DNA from: Asterella californica
Lineage: Eukaryota > Streptophyta > Marchantiopsida > Marchantiales > Aytoniaceae
Assembly: GCA_036924285.1 (NCBI GenBank)
Contig: JAYKYS010000008.1
Location: forward strand, 17,345,001 to 17,409,000
Length of the DNA: 64,000 nucleotides
Direction: 5' to 3'
Under the pieces are notes generated by a model. That model was not told where the DNA came from. It saw nothing but the letters and a program-made list of their open reading frames with translations, and did no database searches. The first letter of the stretch is position 1, and each line of letters starts with the position of its first letter. Both the position numbers and the translations under genes were made by a program. Positions 11,661-21,574 of the stretch are shown here, piece after piece.

Positions 11661-14600
11661 CTAAATTTTCGCTCCGTCCTCGGAGTGAAGAGAGAACTTC
11701 CGTCGATGAAACAACTTCAACTTGTCATGGTTGACCCGATCGAATCTCCTTCCTCCCAGCTCCTGAAGGTCATATGTGAAGTTGCTCCACACCTTATCTA
11801 CAACAAAAGGACCAAAATATCTCGGAAGAAACTTCTTCCTAGCCCTCTTGAATCTGATAGCATCATACAACATAACCCAATCTCCGACTTGAAAAGGTTT
11901 TACCTCCCTCTTGCCCAACCGTTTGTCGTAACTCTTCTTTTGATACGCCTGAGCTCGTTCCATCCGGATCATTGCTACCGCTCGGGTCTCTTCCAACTCC
12001 ATGAGTTGCTCCCTTCTTGATCTGACCACGTCTTCTCCTCTCGACCTCTTCAACTTTCGTTGAATAGTTTGAAAAGTATCCAATTCGAATTGGATCGGCA
12101 ACTTGGACTCCACTCCATAAACCAGTCGAAATGGGGAGTACCCAGTAGAAGTCTTTGTTGTCGTTCGATACTCCCATAAGATGGCATGTAGCCTCTTATC
12201 CCAAGTATGTTTCGCAGTCTCAACACCAGCATCTTTGGCGAGCATCATACAAAGTGTAAGATTGGTCTTCTCCGCAAGACCATTAGCATTTGGTTTGTAT
12301 GAGGTCGTTACTCGTGGCTTGATAGAAAAGTGTTGTAGCATAGCAGTAGTCATGCTCCCTACAAACTCTCCTCCTCTATCTGAGACCAACTCTAACGGAC
12401 ATCCAAATCTCGTGATGATCCTCTCCCATAGGAATCTACCGACTTCTGTTTCATTGGTCTCTCTCAAAGGTCTAGCCTCTACCCACTTGGTACAATAGTC
12501 AGTGGCGACTACAATGTATCTATTGCCTCGAGGTGTCTTATTAAGAGGACCTACAAAGTCAATACCCCACTTCTCAAATGGTCCTAACACGGGAATTGAT
12601 CTTAACGGAGGTGTTCTAGTAGACTTCAGAGCAAATGCTTGACATACGTCGCAAGTTTTGCAATAGTCTAAACACTCTTTGAAAATCCCTCTCCAGTGGT
12701 AACCCGCATCCAAAATCTTGAAGGCTGTTATCTTACCAGCAAAGTGACCTCCGCAAACAGTTCCGTCGTGAAACTCGTGCATTAGCTTGAATGCCTCCTT
12801 CTGACCAACTGCTCTCCTTAGTAACCCATCTGCTCCTTGATGAAACAGAATTCCCTCCACCATGGTGTAAGGTTTGCATCTCTTGATCAACGCGTTACGT
12901 TCTCGGGTATGCATACCTTCTGGAAAAGAGCCATCTACAAGAAAACTCCAGATTTCCTTGTACTCGTTCGGTATCTCCTCGATGCTTGTGATGGTCATCA
13001 GATGCTCGTCTGGAAATGAATCATCAAACGGTTCTTCTCCCTCATCATCATAAGCCCTTGACAAAAGATCAGCATTCGCATGCTTCTTCCCTGGTCTATC
13101 TTCGATCACATAATCGTATTCTGTTAGAAGGATCTTCCAACGAGCAATACGACCTTCGGCATTAGGCTTATTAAATATATACTTTAAAGCCTTGTGATCT
13201 GTGACTATGGAAAATTTCCCTCCTAGCAAGTAGTGTCGAAATTTCTTCAATCCAAAGATCACCGCTAATCCTTCTCGTTCAGTCACGGAGTAATTCTTCT
13301 CCGCTGGAACCATCTGCCTACTAGCATAAGCTATAGGATGATCATGCCCATCTCCATCTAGCTGACTTAATGTACATCCGATTGCTACATTGGAGGCATC
13401 CGTATACAGAATAAATGCTTTACTCCACTCAGGTTTAGCAAGTATAGGAGCTGTCACTAATGCCTTTTTCAGCTCTTCAAATGCTTCTTTTGCCTTCTGA
13501 TCATGCACTATCAAGTCAAAATCAACTCCCTTCTTCATGTACATAGTCAAAGCTATTGCTTTGTTTGAGAAGGAAAAGACAAACCTACGATAATATCCAA
13601 CCATGCCAAGAAACTGCCTCAACTTTGTCAAGTTGATCGGAAATGGAAGATCCACAATCTTCTTCACCTTCTCAGGATCTACCGCAATCCCATTCTTGGA
13701 AATGATGTGCCCTAACAGCAGACCTTCTTCGCAGCCAAAGATGCACTTCTCTGGATTTAGAGAAGCGTTGGCTTGCTCCAACCGCTGCAAAACTTTGATC
13801 ACATGATCAAAGTGGTCCTCCTTTCGTCCGTACACACAGAAATCGTCAATGAAATCCCGAACAAACTTCCCTATGAATGGTTCAAACACCTTGTTCATGA
13901 ACCTCTGAAACGTGGCCGGAGCATTACACAGTCCGAATGGCATCACTCGAAATGCAAATGTTCCCCAAGGAGTAGTGAAAGTAGTCAACTGCTGGTACTC
14001 CTGTGCTATCTTGATCTGGTTGTATCCACTATAACCATCACCAAAGCTGTACCACTCATGACCGGCAACTTCCTCCAAAATCTCATCTATAAATGGTAGA
14101 GGATAATAGTCCTTCTTGGTAACTGCATTCAGCTTCTTATAGTCTATGCACACTCGCAGCTTACCATTCTTCTTCTTGACAATCACAATGGGTGAAACCC
14201 ATTCTGAGTTCTCCACCTCATAGATGAAACTCGCCTCCTTCAACTTGTCTATCTCCTCCTTGACCATCATTGCCGTTGTAGGATTGACCCTTCTCTGCTT
14301 CTGTCGAACTGGTCTTGCGTTCTCCTCCAATTCGATTCGATGAGTCTCGAGGGTCACCTCCTTCAAATCCTTGTAGCTGAAAGCAAACACATGGATATAT
14401 TTTCGAAATATATCTAGGAATCTACTTTTCTCTTCTTGAGTGACATTGATACCAAACTTCAGGGTAGAGAGTCTTCTCACAATCTCTGCCTCACTCAACT
14501 CTTCTTTGTCAGGATCTTTCTCCACTGCTGGTCGAGGCAACAAGTCAATAGCACTAAGCTGATGTACTGATTCGTCTCGACCAAATCCTTCATCCTCAGA

Positions 14601-16547
14601 CGAGGATTCTTGGTCGTAAGAATCCCCAGTATCTACTTCCGAGACACTTTGATCATCCTCCGTATCAGATTCCCAGTAGTCACTAGTGGGTCTATCAGAG
14701 TCAGAAGTCACAACTCCAACACCCGAGAGAGGAACTATCACTCTATGATCTCTAGGCCCAATTCGTAAGTATCCCTTGTGCCACCTATCCGTGGTGCGCA
14801 CAGCTCTCAACCAAGGCCTACCTAGGAGCAAATCATAACTAGAGTCCTTTAACACTTGAAAGGACATCAATGTTTGAACTCCCATCACAGACACGACCAC
14901 CTTCTCTAACACACCAAGAGGTCTTACCCGTTGCTTGTTAGCCATCCCCACGACAATGCTAGCCGGGCGAGTTGGTTCCATTCCCAACTTCTTCATCAAC
15001 CTCTCCGATATGGCGTTTACAGCCGACCCTCCATCCACCAATACGTCAGAGACGTAGTGACCATTCAATCGGACTTCAATCTTTGAAGCCCTAGTGCATA
15101 CCTCTGAAGCATGCACATCCACCACACCAACTCCCACTGACTTTGATGTCTTGCTCTTGGGTTTCTTCTTCTTGCTTCTCTTAGAACTCAGTCCTCCTCT
15201 GAGTTCTCTTCGTAAGCTGGGATTAAGTGCGATCAGTTGTCCAACAGTGATGTTGGCTTTCTGAGCACCCACATCTTCAACCACATCATATCCCGCTTGG
15301 GAAGATGAAATGGTGAAATCCGCCATCCCCAGCTTCCTTCTTGGCTCCCTTGGTGTACTCGAAACATTACTCGAACGAGTACTTCTACTTGCTGACTCCT
15401 CCATGAAAACCGGTTCATCAGAAAATCGAGTTCTTTTTCTTTCTTGAGCTAAAAGCTCCACCGGTGCATGAGAAGAGTTTGAACTCTCTCCTTTCTCGTA
15501 GATGGGATCTCGCACGACATCGATAGTAGCCACCCCTTTGTCTCGTCCTTGTGATGGATTTCCTCCACCCACATTCATTCTGACAGCTTCGGCACCTCTT
15601 GCTCCGTTGTTAGGACAATTTCGCTGGAAATGAGAACCTCCACACGTCCAACAAGTGATTCCTCCAAAGTTACCTTGGTTGCCTCCAAAGTTACCTTGAT
15701 TTCCTCGGTTGGGATTGTTGTCGTAACCTCTTTGACCTCCTCCTCCACCTTTGTTCCTCCATTCTCGTAACTGTACCACGTTTATCTTGAGATCCGCAAG
15801 AGTGTCAGTGATGCTCTTCAGCTCGGCATGAAAATCAGAGGTGGCAGTAGACATCGTTGTTGGGACAAACGGTCTTGGCACCACCGTTGGAGTAGGAGCT
15901 GACGTTGAAGCAATCACCAATTGTGATGGTGCAGGTGCGATCGTTGTGGCTACACCAGGAGTCGGAGTTGACACCAGAGCAGCATGATGAGGTTGGATGA
16001 TATCTCCTTCATCCAAACTCTCTTCCATATTTGTCGCTATCTTGATGGCCTCCGCTTTGGTTGCTGGCTTCTCGTACCTCACTTGGGTTCGAATTGAAGG
16101 TCTCAACCCTCCCACCAAGTTCTTGGTCAGCACTGCTCCAATCCCCGCCATCGTTAGTTCCACATTGTCTCCACTCTTCCGTAGGACCGTCCGAAACCGT
16201 TGCTCCAACTTATCCACCCTTTCGGCATATTGTCGAACTTTCTCGTCGTCACGTTGCTTCAAATGAGTAAGCTCCACCATGAGCTTCTCATAACTCTCTT
16301 CTGGAAGAAATTCTTCGATGAGTGCATTACTCAACGTCTCCCATGTGTCCTCAACTGCACCAGGTGTCTGGCTCTTCACTCGGTCTTCATACCACGTAAG
16401 AGCAAAATCTTCTAAAAACTCTGGCAGTAACAACACCCATTCTTCCTTCCTTCTCACGTTGTTTCCGATGCAACCCCTTTTGAAGTCTCGAACAAACGGT
16501 TCTACATCTTCATTGTCCTTCCCATGAAACACGGGTAGCTTTCCCAT
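11661..16547 (-). CDS. Gag-Pol polyprotein of the nested gypsy element (1628 aa)
   Basis: A single uninterrupted frame starts at ATG 16547 and ends at TAG 11661. Approximate residue positions: Gag domain 1-260; CCHC zinc knuckle near 298 (CWTCGGSHFQRNC); aspartic protease near 503, with D-G-G-S in place of the usual D-[ST]-G; reverse transcriptase with FIDD at about 899 in the place of YxDD; RNase H starting near 1044 (YTDASNVAIGC); integrase HHCC zinc domain 1257-1302; catalytic Asp in GIDFVGPL (~1331), Asp in VSDRGGEF (~1387) and Glu in GLAEKTN (~1425). The C-terminus has the usual small beta domain but no chromodomain. Gag and Pol share one frame, so no frameshift is needed. It should form the virus-like particle and carry out cDNA synthesis and insertion. 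Confidence 0.95.
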   Translation of the reverse strand: MGKLPVFHGKDNEDVEPFVRDFKRGCIGNNVRRKEEWVLLLPEFLEDFALTWYEDRVKSQTPGAVEDTWETLSNALIEEFLPEESYEKLMVELTHLKQRDDEKVRQYAERVDKLEQRFRTVLRKSGDNVELTMAGIGAVLTKNLVGGLRPSIRTQVRYEKPATKAEAIKIATNMEESLDEGDIIQPHHAALVSTPTPGVATTIAPAPSQLVIASTSAPTPTVVPRPFVPTTMSTATSDFHAELKSITDTLADLKINVVQLREWRNKGGGGGQRGYDNNPNRGNQGNFGGNQGNFGGITCWTCGGSHFQRNCPNNGARGAEAVRMNVGGGNPSQGRDKGVATIDVVRDPIYEKGESSNSSHAPVELLAQERKRTRFSDEPVFMEESASRSTRSSNVSSTPREPRRKLGMADFTISSSQAGYDVVEDVGAQKANITVGQLIALNPSLRRELRGGLSSKRSKKKKPKSKTSKSVGVGVVDVHASEVCTRASKIEVRLNGHYVSDVLVDGGSAVNAISERLMKKLGMEPTRPASIVVGMANKQRVRPLGVLEKVVVSVMGVQTLMSFQVLKDSSYDLLLGRPWLRAVRTTDRWHKGYLRIGPRDHRVIVPLSGVGVVTSDSDRPTSDYWESDTEDDQSVSEVDTGDSYDQESSSEDEGFGRDESVHQLSAIDLLPRPAVEKDPDKEELSEAEIVRRLSTLKFGINVTQEEKSRFLDIFRKYIHVFAFSYKDLKEVTLETHRIELEENARPVRQKQRRVNPTTAMMVKEEIDKLKEASFIYEVENSEWVSPIVIVKKKNGKLRVCIDYKKLNAVTKKDYYPLPFIDEILEEVAGHEWYSFGDGYSGYNQIKIAQEYQQLTTFTTPWGTFAFRVMPFGLCNAPATFQRFMNKVFEPFIGKFVRDFIDDFCVYGRKEDHFDHVIKVLQRLEQANASLNPEKCIFGCEEGLLLGHIISKNGIAVDPEKVKKIVDLPFPINLTKLRQFLGMVGYYRRFVFSFSNKAIALTMYMKKGVDFDLIVHDQKAKEAFEELKKALVTAPILAKPEWSKAFILYTDASNVAIGCTLSQLDGDGHDHPIAYASRQMVPAEKNYSVTEREGLAVIFGLKKFRHYLLGGKFSIVTDHKALKYIFNKPNAEGRIARWKILLTEYDYVIEDRPGKKHANADLLSRAYDDEGEEPFDDSFPDEHLMTITSIEEIPNEYKEIWSFLVDGSFPEGMHTRERNALIKRCKPYTMVEGILFHQGADGLLRRAVGQKEAFKLMHEFHDGTVCGGHFAGKITAFKILDAGYHWRGIFKECLDYCKTCDVCQAFALKSTRTPPLRSIPVLGPFEKWGIDFVGPLNKTPRGNRYIVVATDYCTKWVEARPLRETNETEVGRFLWERIITRFGCPLELVSDRGGEFVGSMTTAMLQHFSIKPRVTTSYKPNANGLAEKTNLTLCMMLAKDAGVETAKHTWDKRLHAILWEYRTTTKTSTGYSPFRLVYGVESKLPIQFELDTFQTIQRKLKRSRGEDVVRSRREQLMELEETRAVAMIRMERAQAYQKKSYDKRLGKREVKPFQVGDWVMLYDAIRFKRARKKFLPRYFGPFVVDKVWSNFTYDLQELGGRRFDRVNHDKLKLFHRRKFSLHSEDGAKI

Positions 16548-16760
16548 CTTGTAACTACTCTTTCTACTCTTCTAATCGTCGTGCAATAACTACTCGCTAA
16601 AAGAGTACGAACATCACCAATTCCATTCGCGAATAATCTACCATAGGTAAAATGAAAGGAAATGGTTGTAACAACACCTCTTGTGCCATCTCTTCCCCCA
16701 AGGTAATCATGAGTTTGAGTCGCATCACCGCCTTCTCCAACATCCGAATGACGATCTCCA

Positions 16761-17237
16761 TCACAACTCAGCCGAGTCCTCCTTTGAAGTCGACAACTTC
16801 TCCGTCTCAGCTCTTTGAGTCTCGTCCAACTTCTCGACTACGGACGTAAGTAGGGCGGCCACATCGACGCACTTGTGTCCTCTTGATAGATCACCCACTC
16901 CACAACTTGGACAAGGATCTTCGCCTAGAAGATGAATTGGCGCTGGTGACGATGGACCCACTCGAAGACTCAAATCAGTAAACTCCCGCTTCCCTTTAGC
17001 TCTCTCGGTTCTGATTCTAGTTGGACAATTCACTACTTTGTGTCCCAACCCTCTACAGAAATAACACCACAAGTCGGTTTCTACTCTTCTCCTCGGCGAT
17101 TCTACTTGAGGTTTAGTACTAGGGTTTTCAAACTCGACGATAATCTCTCTCGAACTTTCTCCGACACTTACTATGACATCTAAACCTTGAGGAAGGTTTC
17201 TAAGTCTAACCTTCCAATCTTTTGAATTTCCACTCAT
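16761..17237 (-). CDS. Accessory zinc-knuckle ORF upstream of gag-pol (158 aa)
   Basis: Starts at ATG 17237 (MSGNSKDWK) and ends at TGA 16761. It contains a CCHC knuckle (CYFCRGLGHKVVNC), a second Cys/His cluster (CPSCGVGDLSRGHKC) and a Glu/Lys-rich C-terminal helix. It lies in the same sense as gag-pol, 213 bases upstream of it, and is distinct from the gag knuckle inside the 1628-aa frame. I do not recognise a family. It may be a separate nucleic-acid-binding protein or an upstream exon of a spliced Gag. Its persistence in a young element argues it is not random. Confidence 0.6.
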   Translation of the reverse strand: MSGNSKDWKVRLRNLPQGLDVIVSVGESSREIIVEFENPSTKPQVESPRRRVETDLWCYFCRGLGHKVVNCPTRIRTERAKGKREFTDLSLRVGPSSPAPIHLLGEDPCPSCGVGDLSRGHKCVDVAALLTSVVEKLDETQRAETEKLSTSKEDSAEL

Positions 17238-17375
17238 GTTGCACCTTCTCAACCATTAAGTGGACAAAATATCATAGAGGAAAATAATTCTACATTACTT
17301 TCTTAACTCTTCCGAGCTTTATATTAGAAATCGTGCATTATACATGCGATACACGAAATAAAATCTAATCTAATA

Positions 17376-17693
17376 TTAACTATCAAAGATATGATCCTCC
17401 TCACCCTCGTTTGTACTCATCACAACAGACATCTTGAACTCGCTCTTGTAAGGATCCAACTCTATTTCACCAGGAGCATTCGTGGCCTCCATAGTGAATG
17501 ATGCTTTAAACTCGACTTTCTTCAAATCTGTGCCAATTGTCGCGGAAGCTTCTTCGTATAGAGTAAAGAGGGCACCCCAAGTGCTATAGATGCGTGTTCG
17601 TAACTCATCTATACTTAACTTGGGCTTCTCCGTCTCTGTTCGAACTCCTAAACGTCTCTTCTTCCACCTCGTCATTCGAACTGGATTCCCCAT
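17376..17693 (-). CDS. Accessory ORF 1 of the nested gypsy element (105 aa, unknown)
   Basis: Starts at ATG 17693 (MGNPVRMTRWKKRRLG) and ends at TAA 17376. It has a basic N-terminus, a helical middle (LSIDELRTRIYSTWGALFTLYEEA) of which only the pattern is suggestive, and a C-terminus of alternating hydrophobic and charged residues. It is the first ORF after the leader, 138 bases upstream of the zinc-knuckle ORF. No domain was recognised, and it could be coding by chance. Confidence 0.4.
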   Translation of the reverse strand: MGNPVRMTRWKKRRLGVRTETEKPKLSIDELRTRIYSTWGALFTLYEEASATIGTDLKKVEFKASFTMEATNAPGEIELDPYKSEFKMSVVMSTNEGEEDHIFDS

Positions 17694-17910
17694 GACGTAT
17701 CTTCAAGACCTCCTTGTATGCCGAAACGTATCTCTCTTAGTTGGTAAGAGATCTCTCCAAGATTTTTGTGGTCTCCAGTAGCTCAACCTCCAAGCTACTA
17801 AATCATGAAGTTTCAACAGAAACTTCTCTAATCAGAAGAGATGGTGATGACTGTACAAATTTTCAGAGAACTGAAATTTGTATATTTTCACTTCCCTCAT
17901 GGTTGTCAAC

Positions 17911-18290
17911 CCCCTCCACTTTGAAAAATCCTTTCTCCCTCTTCAGACCTCATCTTCTCATGATTTCTTTTGTCCTGGATAGCTTATCAGCCACTCTAAA
18001 ACACTGGAAAGTTTCTCAGGAAAATAAAATTCACAGAAAATCTGACACTGACTGTAAACTTTTTCCAGAGAACAGAATTCCTCAACTCTCACGAATAGAC
18101 CCCCTCAACTTTGAAAAATCATTGCTCCCTCTCTAGACCACCTTTTCCTATGATTCCTTTTGTCTTAGATAGGTTATCAGCCAATCTAAAACACTGGAAA
18201 GTTTCTCAGGAAAATAAAATTCACAGAAAAGTTGACAGCGACTGTACAAATTTTCCAGAGAGCAGAATTTCTAAACTCACAAATTTCTCT
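17911..18290 (-). repeat. Tandem 190-bp repeat in the gypsy leader
   Basis: Two imperfect copies with a 190-bp period (17911-18100 and 18101-18290); each contains TTGAAAAATC, then ACACTGGAAAGTTTCTCAGG and a TTCCAGAG motif. A partial third copy occurs around 17845-17900. It lies between the primer-binding site and the first ORF, where packaging or dimerisation signals are expected, but that role is inference. Confidence 0.7.
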
Positions 18291-18557
18291 CCTCTAATAA
18301 CTTTTCTCTCCTCCTTCTCTACAACTCTTGTTGCACCTCCTTTCAACTCTCCTCAACCCTTTCTAAGTGAACAAGATGTAAAGAATGACTTCGAACGCGT
18401 CATATATCACTACGGGATACACGAAAGGTTCTAACGTTGCTAACATCGCGTTAGCTCTCTCTCCTCCCAACGTTCTCTCCATGTGCTCTCTCATAATCTC
18501 CTTTTGTCGAATATAGAACTGAACTCTAAACATCGTTCAACGATCCCTTCAAGTGAG

Positions 18558-18575
18558 GTCCCGGCAACGGAACCA
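18558..18575 (-). other. Primer-binding site complementary to the tRNA-Glu 3' end
   Basis: On the minus strand, four bases after the 5' LTR, the sequence TGGTTCCGTTGCCGGGAC appears. Its complement GTCCCGGCAACGGAACCA equals the T-arm/acceptor 3' end plus CCA of plant tRNA-Glu as I know it. It is unlike the initiator-Met site used by most plant gypsy elements. Confidence 0.75.
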
Positions 18576-18579
18576 AAAA

Positions 18580-19494
18580 TGTAAACCCTCCGCGGTCCTA
18601 ACGATCAACTACCCCCCGATCTCTCAACCTCCACGATCGTCATCCACGAATCTGCAACTGTCGGGCCTGTCTCTCACTCAGGGGTCACCTCTGATGGCTT
18701 TGATGGAAGCACACCATGAATCTTGAAGGGAAAAATGCTAAGTTCACTCTCATTCATACACCCACAAACTTATCAACTAAAATCTCCATAATCTCATCCA
18801 CTAAAATCCTCCATTCTAACGACGTCTCTCAAGTTCTCACATGCTAAAAATGTCCCACACTCTCTATATTACTCAAGTTGTCATTACGACAATGTGAAAA
18901 CAAGGATGAGGAGCTCTTCTCTACTCCTCTATTTATACATTCTAGGTTTTTACTTTGGTACCCTCCGGTAACTCAGCCGTAACTACTTTTACCGGGTTTT
19001 ACTAAGATATTACTTAAGGTAAAAGCATTGATCACATGGGCTTTTTACCTTTTCACATGGGCTTATTCCTTCAAAGTCAACAACTTCTAGAAGGATTCTG
19101 GAATATTCTCAAGGAATCTCGAATTTCCACCCCCCTCTACACTAGGACCCACTAAAAAGGAAACATGTGGAATCTCTTCTTGTTTTTAATGCTCACAAAG
19201 TCCACAACTTTAAACCAACCACTAATATCAAGTCAAAAAGGAGATAAGGGATACTTTCCACCCCCTTTCTACCTTTTAGACAAGATGACAAGATAGTAGT
19301 GCTCACTCTTTAGCAAATATCTGAATTCTGCCAAAAGTACAGCTAAGTTTAACCATAACTAACTTTTAGCTAGTCATGACTAACTTGATATCTCCTAAAA
19401 GTACTTTGGCAGCAAATAAACATTCTCAACACTTAGTTAGAACTAAACACCTTACTAATAGACAAACTTCCTATGTGTAACATAGGTCGTTACA
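18580..19494 (-). repeat. 5' LTR of the nested gypsy element
   Basis: 915 bp, nearly identical to 10733-11647. On the element strand it runs TGTAACGACC...GGGTTTACA and is followed by the tRNA-Glu primer site. Confidence 0.95.
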
Positions 19495-19498
19495 GAAC
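19495..19498. other. Target site duplication GAAC (right)
   Basis: Second copy of the 4-bp duplication. After it the LTR A sequence continues with CGCTTGCATGTG, matching the left LTR A copy. Confidence 0.75.
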
Positions 19499-20958
19499 CG
19501 CTTGCATGTGGGGTGACAACCTCCTGTCAGCGCCTCTCTCTCCCTGGTGGTCGTCTCCCCTGGTTCTCATGGCAGCGACATAAGTAGGATCAAAGAGTAG
19601 GAGACAGAGTTCTAGAGTTTGATAGTTCTGTAGTTCTGCACGCACATACCAATCTTACGGTGCAGGAGACAGATTAGACACTAGACGTACACAGTGTACA
19701 CTACACCCGTTGTTGGAAACATACGAATAGTCTGGGAATACACAGAAGGGGTTTGCATGCTCTTACCAGCAGTGGTTCGGAGATGTAGATGAGTAGTGGA
19801 CAGTCTAGAGTAGGGAACGGCATCCTCGTGCAGTCCTGCTGGTTAGACTGATGTGTCGAGGAGTAGACGCAAGAAGTAGAGGGAGTGAGCTTCCCAATGC
19901 CATTGTGACTTCTTCTCGAGAAATAGATTGTGGATTTGAGCGCAGAAGCTTCGTTCATGTCTTCTGGGTGGTGGGTTTCTTTGGATTCGCTCCCAATTGT
20001 GCATTGGAAGTATTGTTCTGGAGTGGCGGTGAATGTCAACAGTTGTGGAAGTGTAGCTTGACTCGTTCAGTAGAGCACTTGGGATATGCGTACGAACGGT
20101 CTTAGGGATAAGGGATCCCAGAAGACAGAGTAGTCAGAGCAGCGAAGTGAAGAAGAAAAAAGCCTTCTTCCCGCAACAGAAGACGACATCCTCGAGTAGA
20201 AGACGGTGCAACAGTACTCACGTTTGTTGTCTTCCTCCCCAAACTATTACAAGCAGGGATGGCTTGTTAGTCAGGATCCGGACTAGAAGCTTGTCGGAAT
20301 CTTAATTGCCTATTTTCATCTTGTTTTCTCTTGTTTGGATTTTCTTATCTTCTCCATCTTCTCCCATCCTTCCCATCTTCTTACCTTCTTCTAGTGAGCT
20401 TCCGAGACTTCTATTGAGCTTCCGTGAAGGTGAATGTCGTTGTAGTGCTGCAGGAAGACCAATTCCGTAGGCAAAAGCCTGGGAAGGCTTAAGGGGGCAT
20501 ACACCCTGTGATTAATCTAACCCGTTGGAATGTGAGTGTGAGAATAAGGTGTAACGACCGTTGCTAGTCGACTTCTGCGAAGCAGGACAGCCTTCTGGAG
20601 GTGTGAGAAGACGAGCTGAACCCTCAGAAGACGAGAATCGCTTCGAGAAGACGGTATCGAGAAGACCGGAAGAAGCAACCTGGAAGCAGGAAGATCATCT
20701 TCCTGAGCTTCTCTGTGAATGGGTGTGTGATATTTTAGTTGGTAGTTGTTTGTTTAGTTCCAGAGCACCATTTGGCGTGTTTGGAAGACGTGTGGTTTTA
20801 TGTGGTTTTGTGAGAAGACGGGATTTCTAGGCAAAACCCGTGTGTTTGTGTGTTTGAACAGATCTTAGAACTTAGAGCAGCGTTACTTGCGTAAATCCTC
20901 TGTGGGAACGATATCTTGTATACTAAATGGGTAAAAGGAGTAATCCTGCGTCACTACA
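19495..20958 (+). mobile_element. LTR A, right copy, second part (to the LTR 3' end)
   Basis: LTR A resumes after the nested insertion and matches the left copy (about 1110 down to 1) up to about 20713. The last 245 bases have no counterpart in the window; they contain GTGGGAACGATATC and end GCGTCACTACA at 20958, a form typical of plant gypsy LTR 3' ends. The next base begins a minus-strand gag-protease remnant, so the element landed in or beside that older copy. No gene is seen here. Confidence 0.65.
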
Positions 20959-21121
20959 ATATCTTCAACTCTTGTAAATCGGCTCCACCCATCTGCCTCA
21001 AACATCAGCAATCCAGACTACCAACTCTGTACACCACACATGTATCCAGACCTTTGTACATGTCTCGCTTCCAACTCTGACGGGACCTCAACAATAGGTT
21101 CTACACCCCTGTCTTCTCGCT

Positions 21122-21574
21122 CTACAGGAGTGGATTGCGAAAAACCTTACATCTCTTCGTCTGAGAATCTCTAAGGGTTTGTCTGTTCCGCTCATGTCTT
21201 GAACGAACCGTCAAAAACTGTACTGAGTACTTGTCATCAGGACTCCGAACTCTAGCATAATGAGACCCATCGTTCATCACCTTTGTCTCCATCCGAACAA
21301 CGGTGATGTATGGTTGGCCCAATATGACAGGATAGGAGGCAGATGACTGTACAAAGAAATGTTGATCAACCTCTACATCTCCAATCCTTACATGCATATT
21401 GGGACAAGCTCCGTACAACTCACCCTTTTGATTATTTGCTGCACGAAGTACCCAACCATGATTCCTTTCGATTGACCACTGCCCCTTTTCATACACCTCC
21501 TTGGAAATGATGTTGATCTCCGACCCGTGATCCACAAGTGCAGGTACTGGTTCAGAAAGTCCTCCAAGCCGAAC
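21122..21574 (-). pseudogene. Retroviral-type aspartic protease fragment, downstream of gag
   Basis: In the same frame as the gag above and separated from it only by one TAG (21575-21577), the sequence reads through to the protease motif LVDHGSEINII (D-H-G-S rather than D-[ST]-G) and the flap/core segment YPVILGQPYI, ending at TAG 21122. RT, RNase H and integrase are missing because LTR A ends at 20958. About 160 bases between the two look like the diverged protease-RT linker. Confidence 0.75.

Larger units (their letters stand above)
10733..19494 (-). mobile_element. Young, apparently intact Ty3/gypsy LTR retrotransposon nested in LTR A
   Basis: 8762 bp bounded by two 915-bp LTRs and flanked by GAAC on both sides. 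In element order (minus strand): 5' LTR 19494-18580, primer-binding site 18575-18558, leader with tandem repeats, ORF 17693-17376, ORF 17237-16761, gag-pol 16547-11661, polypurine tract, 3' LTR 11647-10733. Domain order protease-RT-RNase H-integrase makes it Ty3/gypsy; the integrase C-terminus shows no chromodomain. By eye the LTRs differ at two positions, and gag-pol is uninterrupted, so insertion is recent and the copy may be active. Confidence 0.93.

Noticed and set aside
12181..16527. Plus-strand ORFs across the nested gypsy element
   Set aside because: Antisense shadows of the 1628-codon gag-pol frame.
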